From Ctena decussata (taxonomy: Eukaryota > Mollusca > Bivalvia > Lucinida > Lucinidae): a DNA stretch of 64,000 nucleotides. Positions 1 to 11,697 of this stretch are shown piece after piece (position 1 is the first letter of the stretch; every line of letters begins with the position of its first letter). The stretch covers positions 80,002,667-80,066,666 of the forward strand of contig OZ022509.1 of assembly GCA_963989385.1 (NCBI GenBank), read 5' to 3'. Position numbers and translations under genes: made by a program. The notes below the pieces were generated by a model, which searched no databases, was not told where the DNA came from, and saw only the letters and a list, made by a program, of their open reading frames with translations.

Positions 1-1
1 G

Positions 2-1789
2 ACGTGTAAGTTAGCACATGATAATTTACGGAAAGTACAAGTAAAGCAAAAGGCTTATTATGACAAACGCGCTAGGTCGCGTAAATTTAACGTGGGAGAT
101 AAAGTACTGTTATTACTGCCAACTGACAGTAATAAACTGTTATTGCAGTGGAAGGGTCCATATGAAGTAGTAGAGGTGGTGAATAGAATGGACTATAAAA
201 TCGACGTCAATGGTGTCGTGAGTACATATCATGCTAATATGCTGAAACAGTATGTCGAACGTCGTACTGTGCCGTCACATTGTTTATTGTCTACTGAGAC
301 TACAGAGTCGGTTGATGACGATGGTAGTGATGAATTTTCTCTTGATGATTGTGCTTTTCCGACAGCTAAAGAGCCGGAAACTTATAATGACGTCAGTATT
401 TCAGATACGTTAACGTCAGAACAACGTATGGAGGTTGAAGCGTTGATTAAACAGTACCCGGATGTACTATCAAGTTTACCCGGTCGAACTGATCAAATAC
501 AGCACGATATCAAACTACTCACGTCAGAACCCATACGGACGAAGGGTTATTCTATCCCGTATAAGACGCGTAACGTCATGGAGACGGAGATACAGGATAT
601 GTTGGATTTAGGGGTAATCGAGCCGTCGATTTCACCGTATTCATCTCCTGTTGTCCTAGTTCCGAAGAAAGACGGATCAGTTAGATTCTGTATCGACTTC
701 CGGAAGCTTAACAAAGTGACGGAATTCGATGCAGAACCTATGCCAAATATGGAGGAGGTTATCAATAAAATGTCGGGACATAGATTCTTTACAAAGATGG
801 ACCTGAGTAAGGGTTATTGGCAAGTCAGTCTTACTGAAAGGTCTAAACCTTTGACGGCATTTGAAACGCCTAAGGGTTTATTCCAGTTTAAAACTATGCC
901 CTTCGGTTTGGTCAATTCGGGAGCCTCATTTTGTAGGTTAATGAGAATCATATTGTCCAATCTCCCAAATGTTGACAGCTTTGTTGATGACATGTGGATA
1001 TTTACTGAAACATGGAAGGATCATGTGACGTCATTACGTCAAGTGTTAGATCGGCTCAGGTCGGCCAAATTGACGGCAAAACCATCTAAATGCATGATCG
1101 GTTATGGCAGTATCGAGTGCCTTGGTCACAATATCGTCGGACAGACGGTACGACCGCAAGAGGACAAGATACAGGCTATCAGAGATGCTCCTCGTCCATG
1201 TACGAAAAGGCAAATTAAATCTTTTCTGGGATTAGCTGGGTTTTACCGTCGTTTTATCCCAAATTTCTCATCCATAGCTTCTCCTCTGACTGATTTAACT
1301 AAACGGGATAGACCTAATTCTATCAAAGATTGGCAAGACCAGCATGAAAGGGCATTTCAAACCCTGAAGAGTAGGCTCACGTCTAGTCCTATTCTTCGCT
1401 TACCTGTTTTTCAAGAAGGTAACCCGTTTGTACTTCGAACAGACGCTTCAGACGTTGGTCTTGGAGCTATTTTGCTTCAGGAGTTCGAAGGTGAAGGTCG
1501 TTTGCCGATTGCTTATGCTAGCAAGAAATTGTTACCTCGGGAAAAGAACTACTCTGTAATTGAGAAGGAATGTTTGGGTATTATCTGGGGTGTTGAGAAA
1601 TTTCGTAAGTACCTGTATGGGGCGGAGTTCCTACTTGAAACTGACCACAAACCTTTGTCTTATATGCAGACAGCTAAGGTGCTCAATCCCCGAATCATGC
1701 GTTGGGCCATGAAATTACAGCCGTACAGATTCAGGATCGTTGCTATCCGCGGCCAAGATAATTTGGGGGCGGACTACCTTAGTAGATAG
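2..1789 (+). CDS. Ty3/Gypsy-class retrotransposon pol, C-terminal part (integrase end - RT - RNase H)
   Basis: The frame is open from the window edge to a TAG at 1787-1789, so the start lies outside. First comes the end of an integrase: a YYDKR-type helix near 53-67, then VGDKVLLLLP and a GPY/F motif (WKGPYEV, about 149-169). An acidic linker of ~60 residues follows. Then comes a complete reverse transcriptase with VPKKDGSVRFCIDFRKLN, MPFGLVNSGASF and the catalytic FVDD at 980-991. RNase H follows with its Asp-Glu-Asp set (TDAS near 1440, EKE near 1563, TDHKPL near 1640). The protein ends at GADYLSR, just after RNase H. In usual Ty3/Gypsy elements integrase follows RNase H; here it precedes RT in one continuous frame, as described for Gmr1-like elements. 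Protease and the integrase catalytic core are off-window. No internal stop is seen, so the copy may be young. Confidence 0.93.
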   Translation, partial: TCKLAHDNLRKVQVKQKAYYDKRARSRKFNVGDKVLLLLPTDSNKLLLQWKGPYEVVEVVNRMDYKIDVNGVVSTYHANMLKQYVERRTVPSHCLLSTETTESVDDDGSDEFSLDDCAFPTAKEPETYNDVSISDTLTSEQRMEVEALIKQYPDVLSSLPGRTDQIQHDIKLLTSEPIRTKGYSIPYKTRNVMETEIQDMLDLGVIEPSISPYSSPVVLVPKKDGSVRFCIDFRKLNKVTEFDAEPMPNMEEVINKMSGHRFFTKMDLSKGYWQVSLTERSKPLTAFETPKGLFQFKTMPFGLVNSGASFCRLMRIILSNLPNVDSFVDDMWIFTETWKDHVTSLRQVLDRLRSAKLTAKPSKCMIGYGSIECLGHNIVGQTVRPQEDKIQAIRDAPRPCTKRQIKSFLGLAGFYRRFIPNFSSIASPLTDLTKRDRPNSIKDWQDQHERAFQTLKSRLTSSPILRLPVFQEGNPFVLRTDASDVGLGAILLQEFEGEGRLPIAYASKKLLPREKNYSVIEKECLGIIWGVEKFRKYLYGAEFLLETDHKPLSYMQTAKVLNPRIMRWAMKLQPYRFRIVAIRGQDNLGADYLSR

Positions 1790-1929
1790 TTTGGCCACGT
1801 TATGCATCGCACCGTTGTTGTGTATATAGCTAGTTTTCCAGTTTTGACATAGCCTACGATTCGATCGCATTTCGTACTATTTCAGAAAAGAAACATTGTT
1901 ATGTTTTTTTCTCCCTTAGGGGAAACCTA

Positions 1930-4072
1930 TGTTACGAAATGGATCTAATCGTCCACTATGTCGTCGAGATTATTTTAATCCTTTCAATCAGTAAGGCTAC
2001 AGTTTTTAGGGTAACTGTGGTAATAAAACGTTTACGGAAATTGTGACTACGTTATGCATGGGTTGTTTGTGAATACCTCTCGTGGACAGCATATTGCATG
2101 ATTTTAAGGTGAATACCTGCACGAGTCTTTTGATTGTGGAAAGCGCTTGGCATGATTTTAATGTGAGACGCATAGTATTTATACGCCTATCTTTTAATGA
2201 AAAGTTAGACGTGGCTGTTTAATTCTTGATGGATGTTATATCGTTGTGTGCCCAGATTCTGTGTTAAGACCTAGAAGGGTAAGATTTTATTATATTTATT
2301 TAGAATAGTTTGGCTAAGAATGGAAAATGTGACTTCTGATTGATATGGTATGATTATATGTGTCGACTGATTTGATTTTGTTGGCAGTGATCAGGCTGCG
2401 CATGTGTCGACCGATTTTGTTAGTAAGCATGCTGCGCATAATATTTGTATATTAGGAAGTTTTGTAGATTACGGAAATAGTTTATATCACTGATGTTGGT
2501 TGCAATGGTGTGCGTCTATTTGACGTCCAGTGACGTCAGTTGCATTCATGTTATTCATGTGACGTCAGTTGCATTCATGTTATTGCGACGTCAGCACTTT
2601 TTATATTAGTTTCACGTATACGTGGCCTATAGAAGTAGATTGATTTGTAATGGAACTAATTTATATACTCGTGACGTCAATTGACGCCATAGCATGCACC
2701 GCATTAAGGGTTTTTTCCATAAGTTATAATGGTAACATTTGGTCATCATGCGTTTGATTTGCCTTCATTAGACGGCGTCATATGGTATAACATCATTGAT
2801 GTCATGATGTCAGATCAAACGTTATGATCCCAAATGTGTGAGAAACGCTTATTCAGCTATTATATTCTATGGCAAATGGTATTACGCTTTGTTTAAAGAA
2901 ATGAATTAATACATATGCGAGTTAGATTTTGGTCAATCAATTTATGTAAATAAGTCATTGTTTAGATTATTCATGTTTTATGTGGGGTATGTCATGGTAA
3001 TGCCTGTTGACGTCAGTATACTTCTTGACAATGTTTGACGTCAGATCCTTCGACGCACATGCGTGGTAGGATCTACGTTTCTTCATTGGCGGAAGTGGTA
3101 AGCACACTTTTAGCTTTACATCGTGAGCGCGAGTCGTGTCTAGTGACACGGCTGGCGTGTGCACGTTATGCTCGGCATTCGCCGAGGGCGTTGTATGGTA
3201 TTTCCAAGACAGGCCCAAGTCTTACGTATTGTTATTATGTAGTTACAATGTATTAAGTGTAAGTTCGTTATTTTTAGGCACATCAAGTCCGGCAGTCAGC
3301 TGTTAGGGCTTAGAGCCACGTCTCACCTGGAGATTCGATTTACGTCTCCAGGTTAATACCAACCCGGGTAGAGGCAGTTACAACGCCGTTTGTGCAAGGT
3401 TCCCAAGCAGAGGCGGGAAGCACAAAATGTAGGCGGAAGTGATTAGCACAGTTTTGCCAGATTCTGTGATAAGATCTGAAGGTCACATCAAGTGTGGGAC
3501 AGTTTTCGTCCACTAAGGTGTGTTAATATATATAGACTGGTCCCTGGTACGATCCAGGGAGCGACCAGTATATAATCGTGCACGTGTATATATAAGTTGG
3601 TGTTCCTCATGATATATGGACTGGCCCATGACATGATCCAGGGAACGACGAATTGAAGTCTACCAACATAAGGCCTTGTTTTTTTTGTATGAGCTCAAAC
3701 TAACGTTTTTTGTCCTTTGTGTTTTCCTTTAGTTCATGGCGCTGAGCCGAGTACGGTGTTGACGTCAGACGGTAATCTATTTGCGTTCTGTACGCAAATC
3801 GATTACAGATTTGAAACAAACACCTTACTTGGGCCAGCGACATGAACTGATATGTGTTGTATATTATTGTAATTGTGACAGTTGTAAATTGTATTGTTGT
3901 ATATAGAATTTACATTATATATAAACTTAAAAAATTCTAACGTTGTTAGAGTTTCCTTGTCAGTGTATTACACTAGTAGATAACCCTTTAACCGGAAGTC
4001 ACCCTCCGCCGTCCTGGCGACGCATAAGGCTCTACACCCGTGTCGACCGAGTGTAAAACCTTCTGCGTAACA
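1930..4072 (+). mobile_element. 3' LTR of the Gypsy-class element
   Basis: The segment begins TGTTACG and ends CGTAACA, perfect 7-bp terminal inverted repeats in TG...CA form. It starts ~140 bp after the pol stop. A short purine run (AGGGGAAA, 1918-1925) sits just upstream as a possible polypurine tract. The LTR is long (2143 bp). It holds six perfect TGACGTCA palindromes (2531, 2560, 2672, 3008, 3036, 3760), two of them within a 29-bp tandem repeat, and an AATAAA near 2022. The 5' LTR is outside the window, so the boundaries rest on the termini alone. The small open frames inside it look like chance. Confidence 0.68.
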
Positions 4073-4735
4073 TTAGATATCTTAATTGGAATATTAGATA
4101 TCTAATATACTATATAAATTATCTAATATATTATATTAGATATCTTATATGTAAAATTAAATAAGATATCTCATATCCTATATAAGATAACTTATATGCA
4201 TCATAAGATATCTGATTTACTAAATAAGATATCTTATATGTCATATAAGATATCTTATATGCTATATCAGATATCTTATATATTGTGCTGTGTCTTATGG
4301 AAAGGTCAAATAAGCTATCTAATATGCCTATACTAGATATCTTATAAAGTATATAAGATATCTTATATGACATATAAGATATCTTCTGTAGGAAATAAGA
4401 TATCTTATATGGGATATGAGATATCTTATTTAATTTTACATATTAGATTTCTTATATAATATATTAGATATCTTATATGTTATATTAGATATCTTATATG
4501 CCAATTAAGATATCTAATATAACATATAAGATATCTCATATAACATATATCTTGTATGAAAAATTAAATAAGATATCTCATATCCTATATAAGGTATCTT
4601 ATATCCTATATCAGATATCTTATATAGGATATAATATATCTTATATGTTATATAAGATATCTTATATGTTATATTAGATATCTTAACTGGCATATTAGAT
4701 ATCTGATATAACAAATGAGATATCTACGTTCCATA
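4073..4735. repeat. GATATC-palindrome satellite
   Basis: More than 20 copies of the 8-bp palindrome AGATATCT, mostly within AAGATATCTTATATG-like units 15-25 bp apart. Variants such as AGATATCTAATAT and AGATATCTCATAT occur. The block starts on the first base after the LTR end. Apparent open frames on the minus strand with periodic YKISY peptides are products of the repeat, not genes. Confidence 0.9.
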
Positions 4736-5223
4736 ATAAATGGTTAAATGGCTTGCCATATTTCCAAAATTCTAATTTGTAGGAGAATATGATCGCTTTT
4801 CCCCAATTCCGTGGCAACCGGCACCATTCCCAAAATAGTGAATAAATCACTGTACCAACACACATTTACACTATGTCCTGCTCTGTAATGCACCTTAATA
4901 TCACAGTCCCATTCCTGTAGACTTCATCAATAAGCTGAAGGGATCGGGCTCTATCAATGAAACCCATAGTTCTACAATGAAGAACATAATTGGCCCTATT
5001 CGTATTTTTTGTTGTTATTGGACATCTTTTTTCTTTTTAGTTGGCTGTATTATGTTCTACCAATGCCAAAATATCAAGCATAGCAAATCAATTACATAGC
5101 AAATCATTGCACTGTATGCTTACCGCTGCGATTCATCATTCAGCAATTATTACCAGCATTCTATTTATATTGTTCCGTTCACATCTGTATAGTCAGTAAC
5201 TAGAAAATGTGTTTATGAAACAC
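4736..5223. other. AT-rich stretch, nothing recognised
   Basis: No coding signature, palindrome or tandem repeat was found between the satellite and the next element. Confidence 0.5.
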
Positions 5224-6294
5224 TATGCCCCCAACTGTATCCTTGCCTCTAAGGAAGGTTCATCCCATAATGTTTAGGTCAGAAAGGGGGTTTAATCCAT
5301 TCATCTACATCTTAGCCTGTAACTGTATGTTCCTATATCTTATGGTTCTTGACTGTAACGGTACCTTTGTACCATAGGCTTAAAATGTACTAAGTCGAAA
5401 AAGGGGCATAACTCAGTAAAAAGTTCACCAATGTATTTCAAAAGTTAATCAGGTCATCTACACCTTAGGCAATGTCTTCCTGCAAAAAAACATGATCCTA
5501 GCATCAGGGGTTCTTGAGATATTTTGTTCACAAGGTTCCATAGGCTTACAATGCACCAAGCCGAAAAGGGGCATAACTCGGTCAAAAATTCACCAATGTT
5601 TTTCAGAAGTTAATCAGGTCATCTACATCTTAGGCAATATCTTCCTGCAAAAAAAAACACGATCCTAGCATCAGGGGTTCTTGAGATAATTTGTTCACAA
5701 GGTTCTATAGGCTTATAATGCACTAAGTCGAAAAAGGGGCATAACTCGGTCAAAAATTCACCAATGTTTTTCAAAAGTTAATCAGGTAATCTACACTTTA
5801 AGCAGTGTTATCCTGCAAAAAATCATGACCCTAGCATCAGGGGTTCTGGAGATATTTTGTTCACAAGGTTCCATAGGCTTACAATGCACTAAGTCGAAAA
5901 AGGGGCATAACTCGGTCAAAAACTCACGAATTTTCTTCAAAAGTTAATCAGTTCATCTACACCTTGGGCAATGTTATCCTGCGAAAAATCATGATCCTAG
6001 CATCAGGGGTTCTTGAGATATTTTGTTCACAAGGTTCCATAGACTAAGTCCAAAAAGGGGCATAACTCTGAAAATACCTGACCGACGGGAAAAAGAAAAA
6101 ATACGGGTCCACTTATTTTTCATGTACATGCCACATAAAAAATTTCAAGATCCTAGCATAAGCCGTTCCTAAGTTTCCTAGCTGCCAAAAAGCGTTACGG
6201 ACAGACGGACGGACGGACAGACGGACGGACAGACAGACGGACGGACAGGCCCAAACCAATATGCGCCCTCAACTTCTCCGAAGTTGGGGGCATA
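5224..6294 (+). mobile_element. Helentron-like non-autonomous element H1 with ~166-bp tandem core
   Basis: Five tandem units of about 166 bp share AAGGGGCATAACTC (5401, 5566, 5734, 5900, 6055). After them come a degenerate ACGG/ACAG microsatellite (6194-6246) and a short hairpin (CAACTTC...GAAGTTG). The 5' end carries TATGCCCCCAAC (5224-5235), and its exact reverse complement GTTGGGGGCATA is at 6283-6294. Subterminal inverted repeats, a tandem core, an ACGG-type microsatellite and a 3' hairpin match the architecture described for bivalve pearl-type/Helentron-associated elements. No transposase is encoded. A Pro-Ser-Val-Cys peptide frame on the minus strand comes from the microsatellite. Confidence 0.72.
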
Positions 6295-6594
6295 AAAACA
6301 AAGAACTAATTGTGAAGTTTCAATACTGCCATCTTGTTGATCTCGAAAGCGCTTGAGCACATGAGCGTTTGATTGTAGGGTAAGGTATAAGCAATCCCCA
6401 TCGTAACCGTTGATTAGTCAATCCTCATTGTAACCGTTGATTAGTCAAACAAATTTAGTTATTATTGCCTTTCTTCTTTTTTCTATCTTTTTTGACAGCT
6501 CAATCATACTTTCAATGAAAATTTTCTTGATATTTTTGGACTTTCGCTGTATCTGAATGATACATATTTCTTTAGTTCATGAATTGAAAATAGT

Positions 6595-7080
6595 CTGGTT
6601 GCCAAATGGAGATTTTGGGTGCAACCCAAAAAAATAGTCCGCACAAAATGTTTTTGCACAAATGTGTTCACCAACATGTCCGTACACTGAAACTGAATGA
6701 TGCCACCTTGGCATCATTGGGGAAATTAAAATATTCAAGATGGCGTCCAAGATGGCTGCCAAAGGATAAAATCCTCAATATCTTCTAAAGTATGTGGGCT
6801 AGAAACATACTTTTGGTGACTACGTATAGGTTTTCGAGGTCAGAGAATCGATTAAGAATGTTAAAAATTATTTCAGACAAATCAGTTACAAAATGGCGGA
6901 CAAGATGGCCGCTAAAGCATAAAAATCTCCATATCTTCTTTAGTATACGGGCTAGAAACATGATTTTGGTGTCTGCATGTAGGTTTTCGGGGTCAAAGAA
7001 TCCATTAAGCATGTTAGAATTTACTCTAAGGCACTAACTTATACAAAATGGCGGACAAGATGGCGGACAAAGCATCGATT
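6595..7080 (+). repeat. Repeat family R1, AAGATGGCGG-containing tandem units
   Basis: Three ~155-bp units each hold paired AAGATGGC/AAATGGCGG motifs (around 6738, 6891, 7047). The left end carries AATAGTCCGCACAAA. Two further copies lie in reverse orientation at 10190-10660 and 35880-36300. Open frames here are by-products of the repeat. Confidence 0.75.
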
Positions 7081-8938
7081 ACGGAGCTGAATGTCTTAAG
7101 AAATGCACTTTTTGATAGCAGAATTCAGGCTTTAGAAAGTTTTTTAACCCGGAATTTTGAATTTATAACAGCTATGAATTTTTTCAAAATAAAAACGAAG
7201 TCATAAAGACCTCATTTTGCATCTGATAGTATTGCTACCAAGGATACCATGATGATCCATAAGAGCCCAGTCCAGGTATGGGCAGACAGCCCCGTTTAGA
7301 AAATTTCAATGGCAACAGAAAGACATTGACATCTCGATCATTCAGTATTATTTTAAGAATGTCGTTTTAATGGCTTTTTTTGTGTTCATAATTCCATGCA
7401 TGTACCTTTTGGTAAAGTAAAATGATAGACAGAGATCAAGAACTAATACAATCAGACCCCTACGTTCCGCCCTCAAAACCAAAATTCAAAAATGACAAAT
7501 ATTCGCGAAAGACAAGCATGGTAAATGGAATGAACAGCCCTTTCTCAGACATTCAGTTACCCCAATTGAAAACAACAGTAACATTTATTTTACCTATTTT
7601 ATCAATGTTTCAAAGCAAACTGGGCAGCTATAAGGTAACCATATTGCTAGAAGATCACAGACAAGCGGACACAAGAACACGTAACATTGAGGAACGAAAA
7701 AGGAAGTTAACTAGTTTTACTTGGTCCAAACCCATGCCTTCTGCTTCTGCAGTGGTTTAAAACATTTAGTTAGCATTTGGTCTGCATGAAGGGTACCCAA
7801 CTCATCAAGGAATCATCACAGACAGCAAATCAATCACGGATAAAACCTGTGAGGAATCAAATATGAGGACTCGACAGAAACAACGTATTGCGACACCTGG
7901 AGATCCCTGGGAAACAACACCGATGAAATCCTGGAGCAAAAGAAAAGCGCCAGTAGAATCCCGAATGGCCAAGCAGTGGGGCAAAATTTTGATCTTGGCA
8001 CAAAGGTTTTTTTTACTTTGATTGCTTAGTTGAATTTATGTTTTGTAAGAAAAAATCCTTTTTTTTTTCCCCTGACTTTATAGATTTACTTCTTTTTCTG
8101 TATATTAGCCTTTAAGCAGGGGTAAATAACCCAGAAGGATAAAATTCCAGTCGTTACAGAAAAATATCTTTACTTTGATCTTTTGTCAGGAGCTTAATAA
8201 AAATCATTTTCCGGTCTTTGATTTTATGCTGACATTATCTCAGTGTTACGCTTATAGCATATGGTTAGTTAGCGTATGGGCTAGAATCAGGAATAAACAA
8301 CTTTTGGCGACAGTTTTAATCTGCCAGGAAACTGTATTGCAGTTTTGGAAAATCCCTTTAGAGATGGTTTTAACTCTACTTGTAGATCTACCTTTTCTTT
8401 TCCAAATGCAAAGTCACTTAAAGTACGTGCCCCGAGTTCAGGGGCATACGTGACCCAACATTTACATATTTAAAACTTTTGAGGAATTTGAAATATTACA
8501 TGAAAATACCAACTTATGTGTACTTCATTGCTTCAGGAGAAGAGGACTTTTTAGATGAAACGGTGACATCTTGGGCCGCAAGCATTCATACCAATTTTCG
8601 TTCTCTCAAACAAATAGATCAAATTATCCCAGTAGCCTTTGCGCCGTTGGAGCAAAGGGTTGTTAGATTCTCACTGTGTCTCTGGCATAGCGCTATTATG
8701 AAAGGTCGGGCTAACTCTATCCTTGTGCCGTCTTTGACCATCCTTGATTCTAGTCCGGTACGAGTACATATTTTTTGCTAAGTCGACAGATAGCCTATTT
8801 CAGTTGTTGTCAGAGATAGGATTCAAACCCCGTTTTCTGTACTGAAGCCAACTACTCTAGTAACTCAAAAAGTGATTTTGATCGGCCTAGCAGCTTTGGA
8901 GAAGAATCTGTTTGAATGTTATGGTGATCTAAGCCGAC
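7081..8938. other. Unassigned stretch with weak open frames
   Basis: Frames of 112, 92 and 100 codons are open on the plus strand at 7422-7760, 8175-8453 and 8479-8781. None shows a recognisable domain, a clear splice-site context or a coding-like composition I would trust. They may be decayed transposon pieces. Nothing else was identified. Confidence 0.35.
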
Positions 8939-9080
8939 GGGTCTATGAAGCCAGTTTATGCTATTAACTTTCCCGTAGCATTACTCGGTCTATGAAGTCA
9001 GTTTATGCTATCAACTTTCCCGTAGCATTACTCGGTCTATGAAGTCAGTTTATGCTATTAACTTTCCCTTAGCATTGCTT
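8939..9080. repeat. 47-bp tandem repeat, three units
   Basis: Three near-identical units beginning GGTCTATGAAGTCAGTTTAT and running through TTCCCGTAGCATTACTC, with only a few substitutions. Confidence 0.9.
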
Positions 9081-9316
9081 AGAAGATTTAGTCAGGTAAG
9101 AATACTTGCACAAACTGGCATGACAATTATGTACTCATGAAGCTAAAACATTTTAAATATGCATATACAATTTGTAGTTAGCTGTCTATAATCAGAGGTA
9201 GTACTGTCTCCTGTCTCCTTTATACTTGAAAGAACTGGGAAAATACAAAAAAAAAATCAAAAGCTGTTTACAAAATTTGTTACTGCTTTGAAATAAGTAT
9301 GATCTTTCTTTTCTGA

Positions 9317-9575
9317 CTTGTAAATTTTCCATACCGCCCAGGTGCTAAAAACCTGGCTGTGGCATGGCACGAACCTGCGACACTCACACCACTAGTGCCG
9401 ACCATGAGCTCTTATTTTGAACGACGCAAGCAACCAACAAATATTTTGTAAATTTTCCATACCGCCCAGATGCTAAAAATCTGGCTTTGGCATGGCACGA
9501 ACCTCCGACACTCACACCACTCACTGATTGCCGACCATGAGCTGTAATTTTAAACGACGCAAGCAACCAACAAAT
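9317..9575. repeat. ~130-bp tandem duplication
   Basis: Two adjacent copies run from GTAAATTTTCCATACCGCCC to AAGCAACCAACAAATAT. Copies start at 9319 and 9449 and differ by small indels. On the minus strand the unit contains GAGGTTCGTGCCATGCC, which resembles a pol III B-box, so a tRNA-related SINE origin is possible but unproven. Confidence 0.8.
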
Positions 9576-10189
9576 ATATCAGCGTTTCTTAACCTGCATT
9601 TTAATTGAAGAATGTAAAACAGATAATAGAATCAACTGATGGTAATGTGCACAACCCGTGGTCAATGTAGAATAATCAGTTTCTGGTGCCAGAAGGAATG
9701 TATGGAAATGAAATTGGTCATTTCTTGTAGAATGATGCATATTTTTATCAAACTACACCATGTGGTTAAGAGTTATGAGCAATTTCACTCACTGACTACA
9801 GCGGAAGGACAAACAGAATGATGGACTTGCACAGCGATTAAAGTGCACACCTGTGGGTCGTGCAATACTGTTTAGACTTTTGTCACCGTTTTGCATGCCG
9901 GTGGCTGGACAATGTTAAAATACATAAGTATACAAAATTTGCAATATAACACATTTCTTGTAACCTTTAGATTGTTACTCGTAACAATAGCTATCTCTAA
10001 TGACTAAAGCTTTGTCAACGGGTTATCTGCCCTTGCCTGCACTAGTTTCTTGTGAACTATCTTGGCCCTCTTGTTAAAACACTGTTAGAATGGGACTTTT
10101 ATAACTTCTTTTTTATATTTAACAATCTTATACATGCAAAATCCGGGTTTCTAATACACAAACAAGAATTCTGCTATCGGAAAGTGCAT
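9576..10189. other. Nothing recognised
   Basis: AT-rich sequence without a convincing gene, repeat unit or inverted repeat. Confidence 0.45.
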
Positions 10190-10660
10190 TTCTCCGACAA
10201 TTAGTGCCGTGACCGTTGCTTTGTCCGCCATTTTGTGTAATCGGTTTGCTTTTAAGTCAATTTTGACATGTTATACCAATTCCTTGGCCCCAAAAACGCA
10301 TATGTAGACGCCAAAATTATGTTTCTATCCCGTATACTAAAGAAGATATAGAGATTTTTATGTTTTGGCGGCCATCTTGTCCGCCATTTTGTAACTGATT
10401 TGTCTGAAATAATTTTTAACATGCTGAATCGATTCCTCGACCTCAAAAACCTATAGGTAGCCACCAAAAGTATGTTTCTAGCCCTTATATTTAAGAAGAT
10501 ATTATGAATATTATCCCTTGGTGGCCATCTTGGACGCCATCTTGAATATTTTAATTTCCCCAACGATGCCAAGGTGGCATCATTTTGTTTCTGGTTCAGG
10601 ACATCCTAAATAATAAGAATCTGCATCAAACATTTGTGCGGACTATTTTTTCGGGTTCTC
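10190..10660 (-). repeat. Repeat family R1, inverted copy
   Basis: Reverse-oriented copy of the 6595-7080 repeat: CCGCCATTTTGT, GGCCATCTTGTCCGCC and TGTGCGGACTATTTTTTCGG mark the same landmarks in reverse order. Confidence 0.75.
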
Positions 10661-11449
10661 GTCCCGGCATCCAGACTAAAAAGAGATTTTCTTGAGAAAA
10701 TTATTTACTTTCATTTTTCAAAACTGCCGCGTCATAAGAAAATGTCCTGTCAGACATATGCATAAAATTTACTGAAGACTCAGATCAGCCTGCACATTTA
10801 TCAAGTCTAATCAGCATGATTCCCTTAAATATGGGGCAAAGAGACTGCATGCAGGTGCAGGCGAGACTGAAGCTTTACTGGTTGCATTGGTCAATAGGCA
10901 CGTTTTCATGTGACGCAGACCAATGATTGTATGATTGAGCAGGAGTGGAGGGGGGAGGGTGGGACCAGAAAAAAGGAATGAAGAAACAAGCCTCCAGACT
11001 GATTTTGATGCAACAGTAGGGCGGTGCGTCAACGTCAATATGACATTGTTTTGAATTTGATGTCGTGTGCATAGATAGACAGAGCCTGAGAGGTTGCGGG
11101 AATAGATGAGAAAAGAAAATGACACACAGACGCACATGTACACACACTTCTTTTTCATTGTTACAGTATGACTCCTAGCCCAGAATACATAGGGCCTAGT
11201 TGCAAAAATAAATCCATATTTTACATTCACCTGGTATGTGTCATCATCAAATTGGTTTCCCAATATTTCATTCGGAACATTTAAGCACTTGTTAGATTAA
11301 ACTTATTAAACTTGCTAAGTACCTGCAACGAGCTGTTGCCAACGAATGTAAAAAAAGTGAGATTTAGAAAGGTTTTTAGAACTTTTTGTCAGTCAAATGA
11401 TGGTGGTTAACACATTTTTGTATGACTTTTCAAATGGTGTGTAGGAATT
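10661..11449. other. Nothing firmly recognised
   Basis: Contains a short fragment (10775-10800) resembling the inner arm of MITE family A (ACTCAGATCAGCCTG). Frames of 150 and 90 codons on the minus strand (10811-11263, 10875-11147) lack any domain signature. Confidence 0.4.
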
Positions 11450-11697
11450 TCCTTGGTCATCACAGGAAAACCAAGTTTAAGCGGCTTGGATTCACGGTTG
11501 GCATTTGGTATACCAAGTCCATTTTTAGCGAAAAGTGAGCGAGTGAACTTGGATTTAACATCCCACCAACAAAGTCATATGGAGACTGGACCTCGGTTTA
11601 AAGTCTCATCCGAAAGACCGGAGAAGCAGGGGATCGAATTGTCAACCCCTAGATTGGTAGTCTGACATGTTATCCACTACACTACTGCCGCTCCTTT
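11450..11697 (-). mobile_element. tRNA-derived SINE remnant (minus)
   Basis: Read on the minus strand, the end near 11697 begins with a tRNA-like head. An A-box-like TAGTGTAGTGGATAACATG is followed by a decayed B-box (ACAATTCGATCCC), then a body containing CCAAGTTCACTCGCTCAC. A second fragment of the same body is at 49795-49900. The head does not fold as an intact tRNA. Confidence 0.6.

Noticed and set aside
1..4072. Two separate elements (an integrase piece plus a standard Gypsy RT)
   Set aside because: The frame is continuous with no break, terminal repeat or target duplication between integrase end and RT.
4131..4714. Open frames with periodic Tyr-Lys-Ile-Ser peptides
   Set aside because: Direct translation of the GATATC satellite.
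6178..6360. Pro-Ser-Val-Cys repeat peptide on the minus strand
   Set aside because: Translation of the ACGG microsatellite in element H1.
7422..7760. 112-codon plus-strand frame as a gene
   Set aside because: No family motif, no convincing splice context and repeats nearby; left unassigned.
8175..8781. Two adjacent frames of 92 and 100 codons
   Set aside because: Not recognised, no splice signals that join them, and composition not clearly coding.
10811..11263. 150-codon minus frame
   Set aside because: A shorter overlapping frame is open too, with purine-rich tracts and no domain; judged chance.
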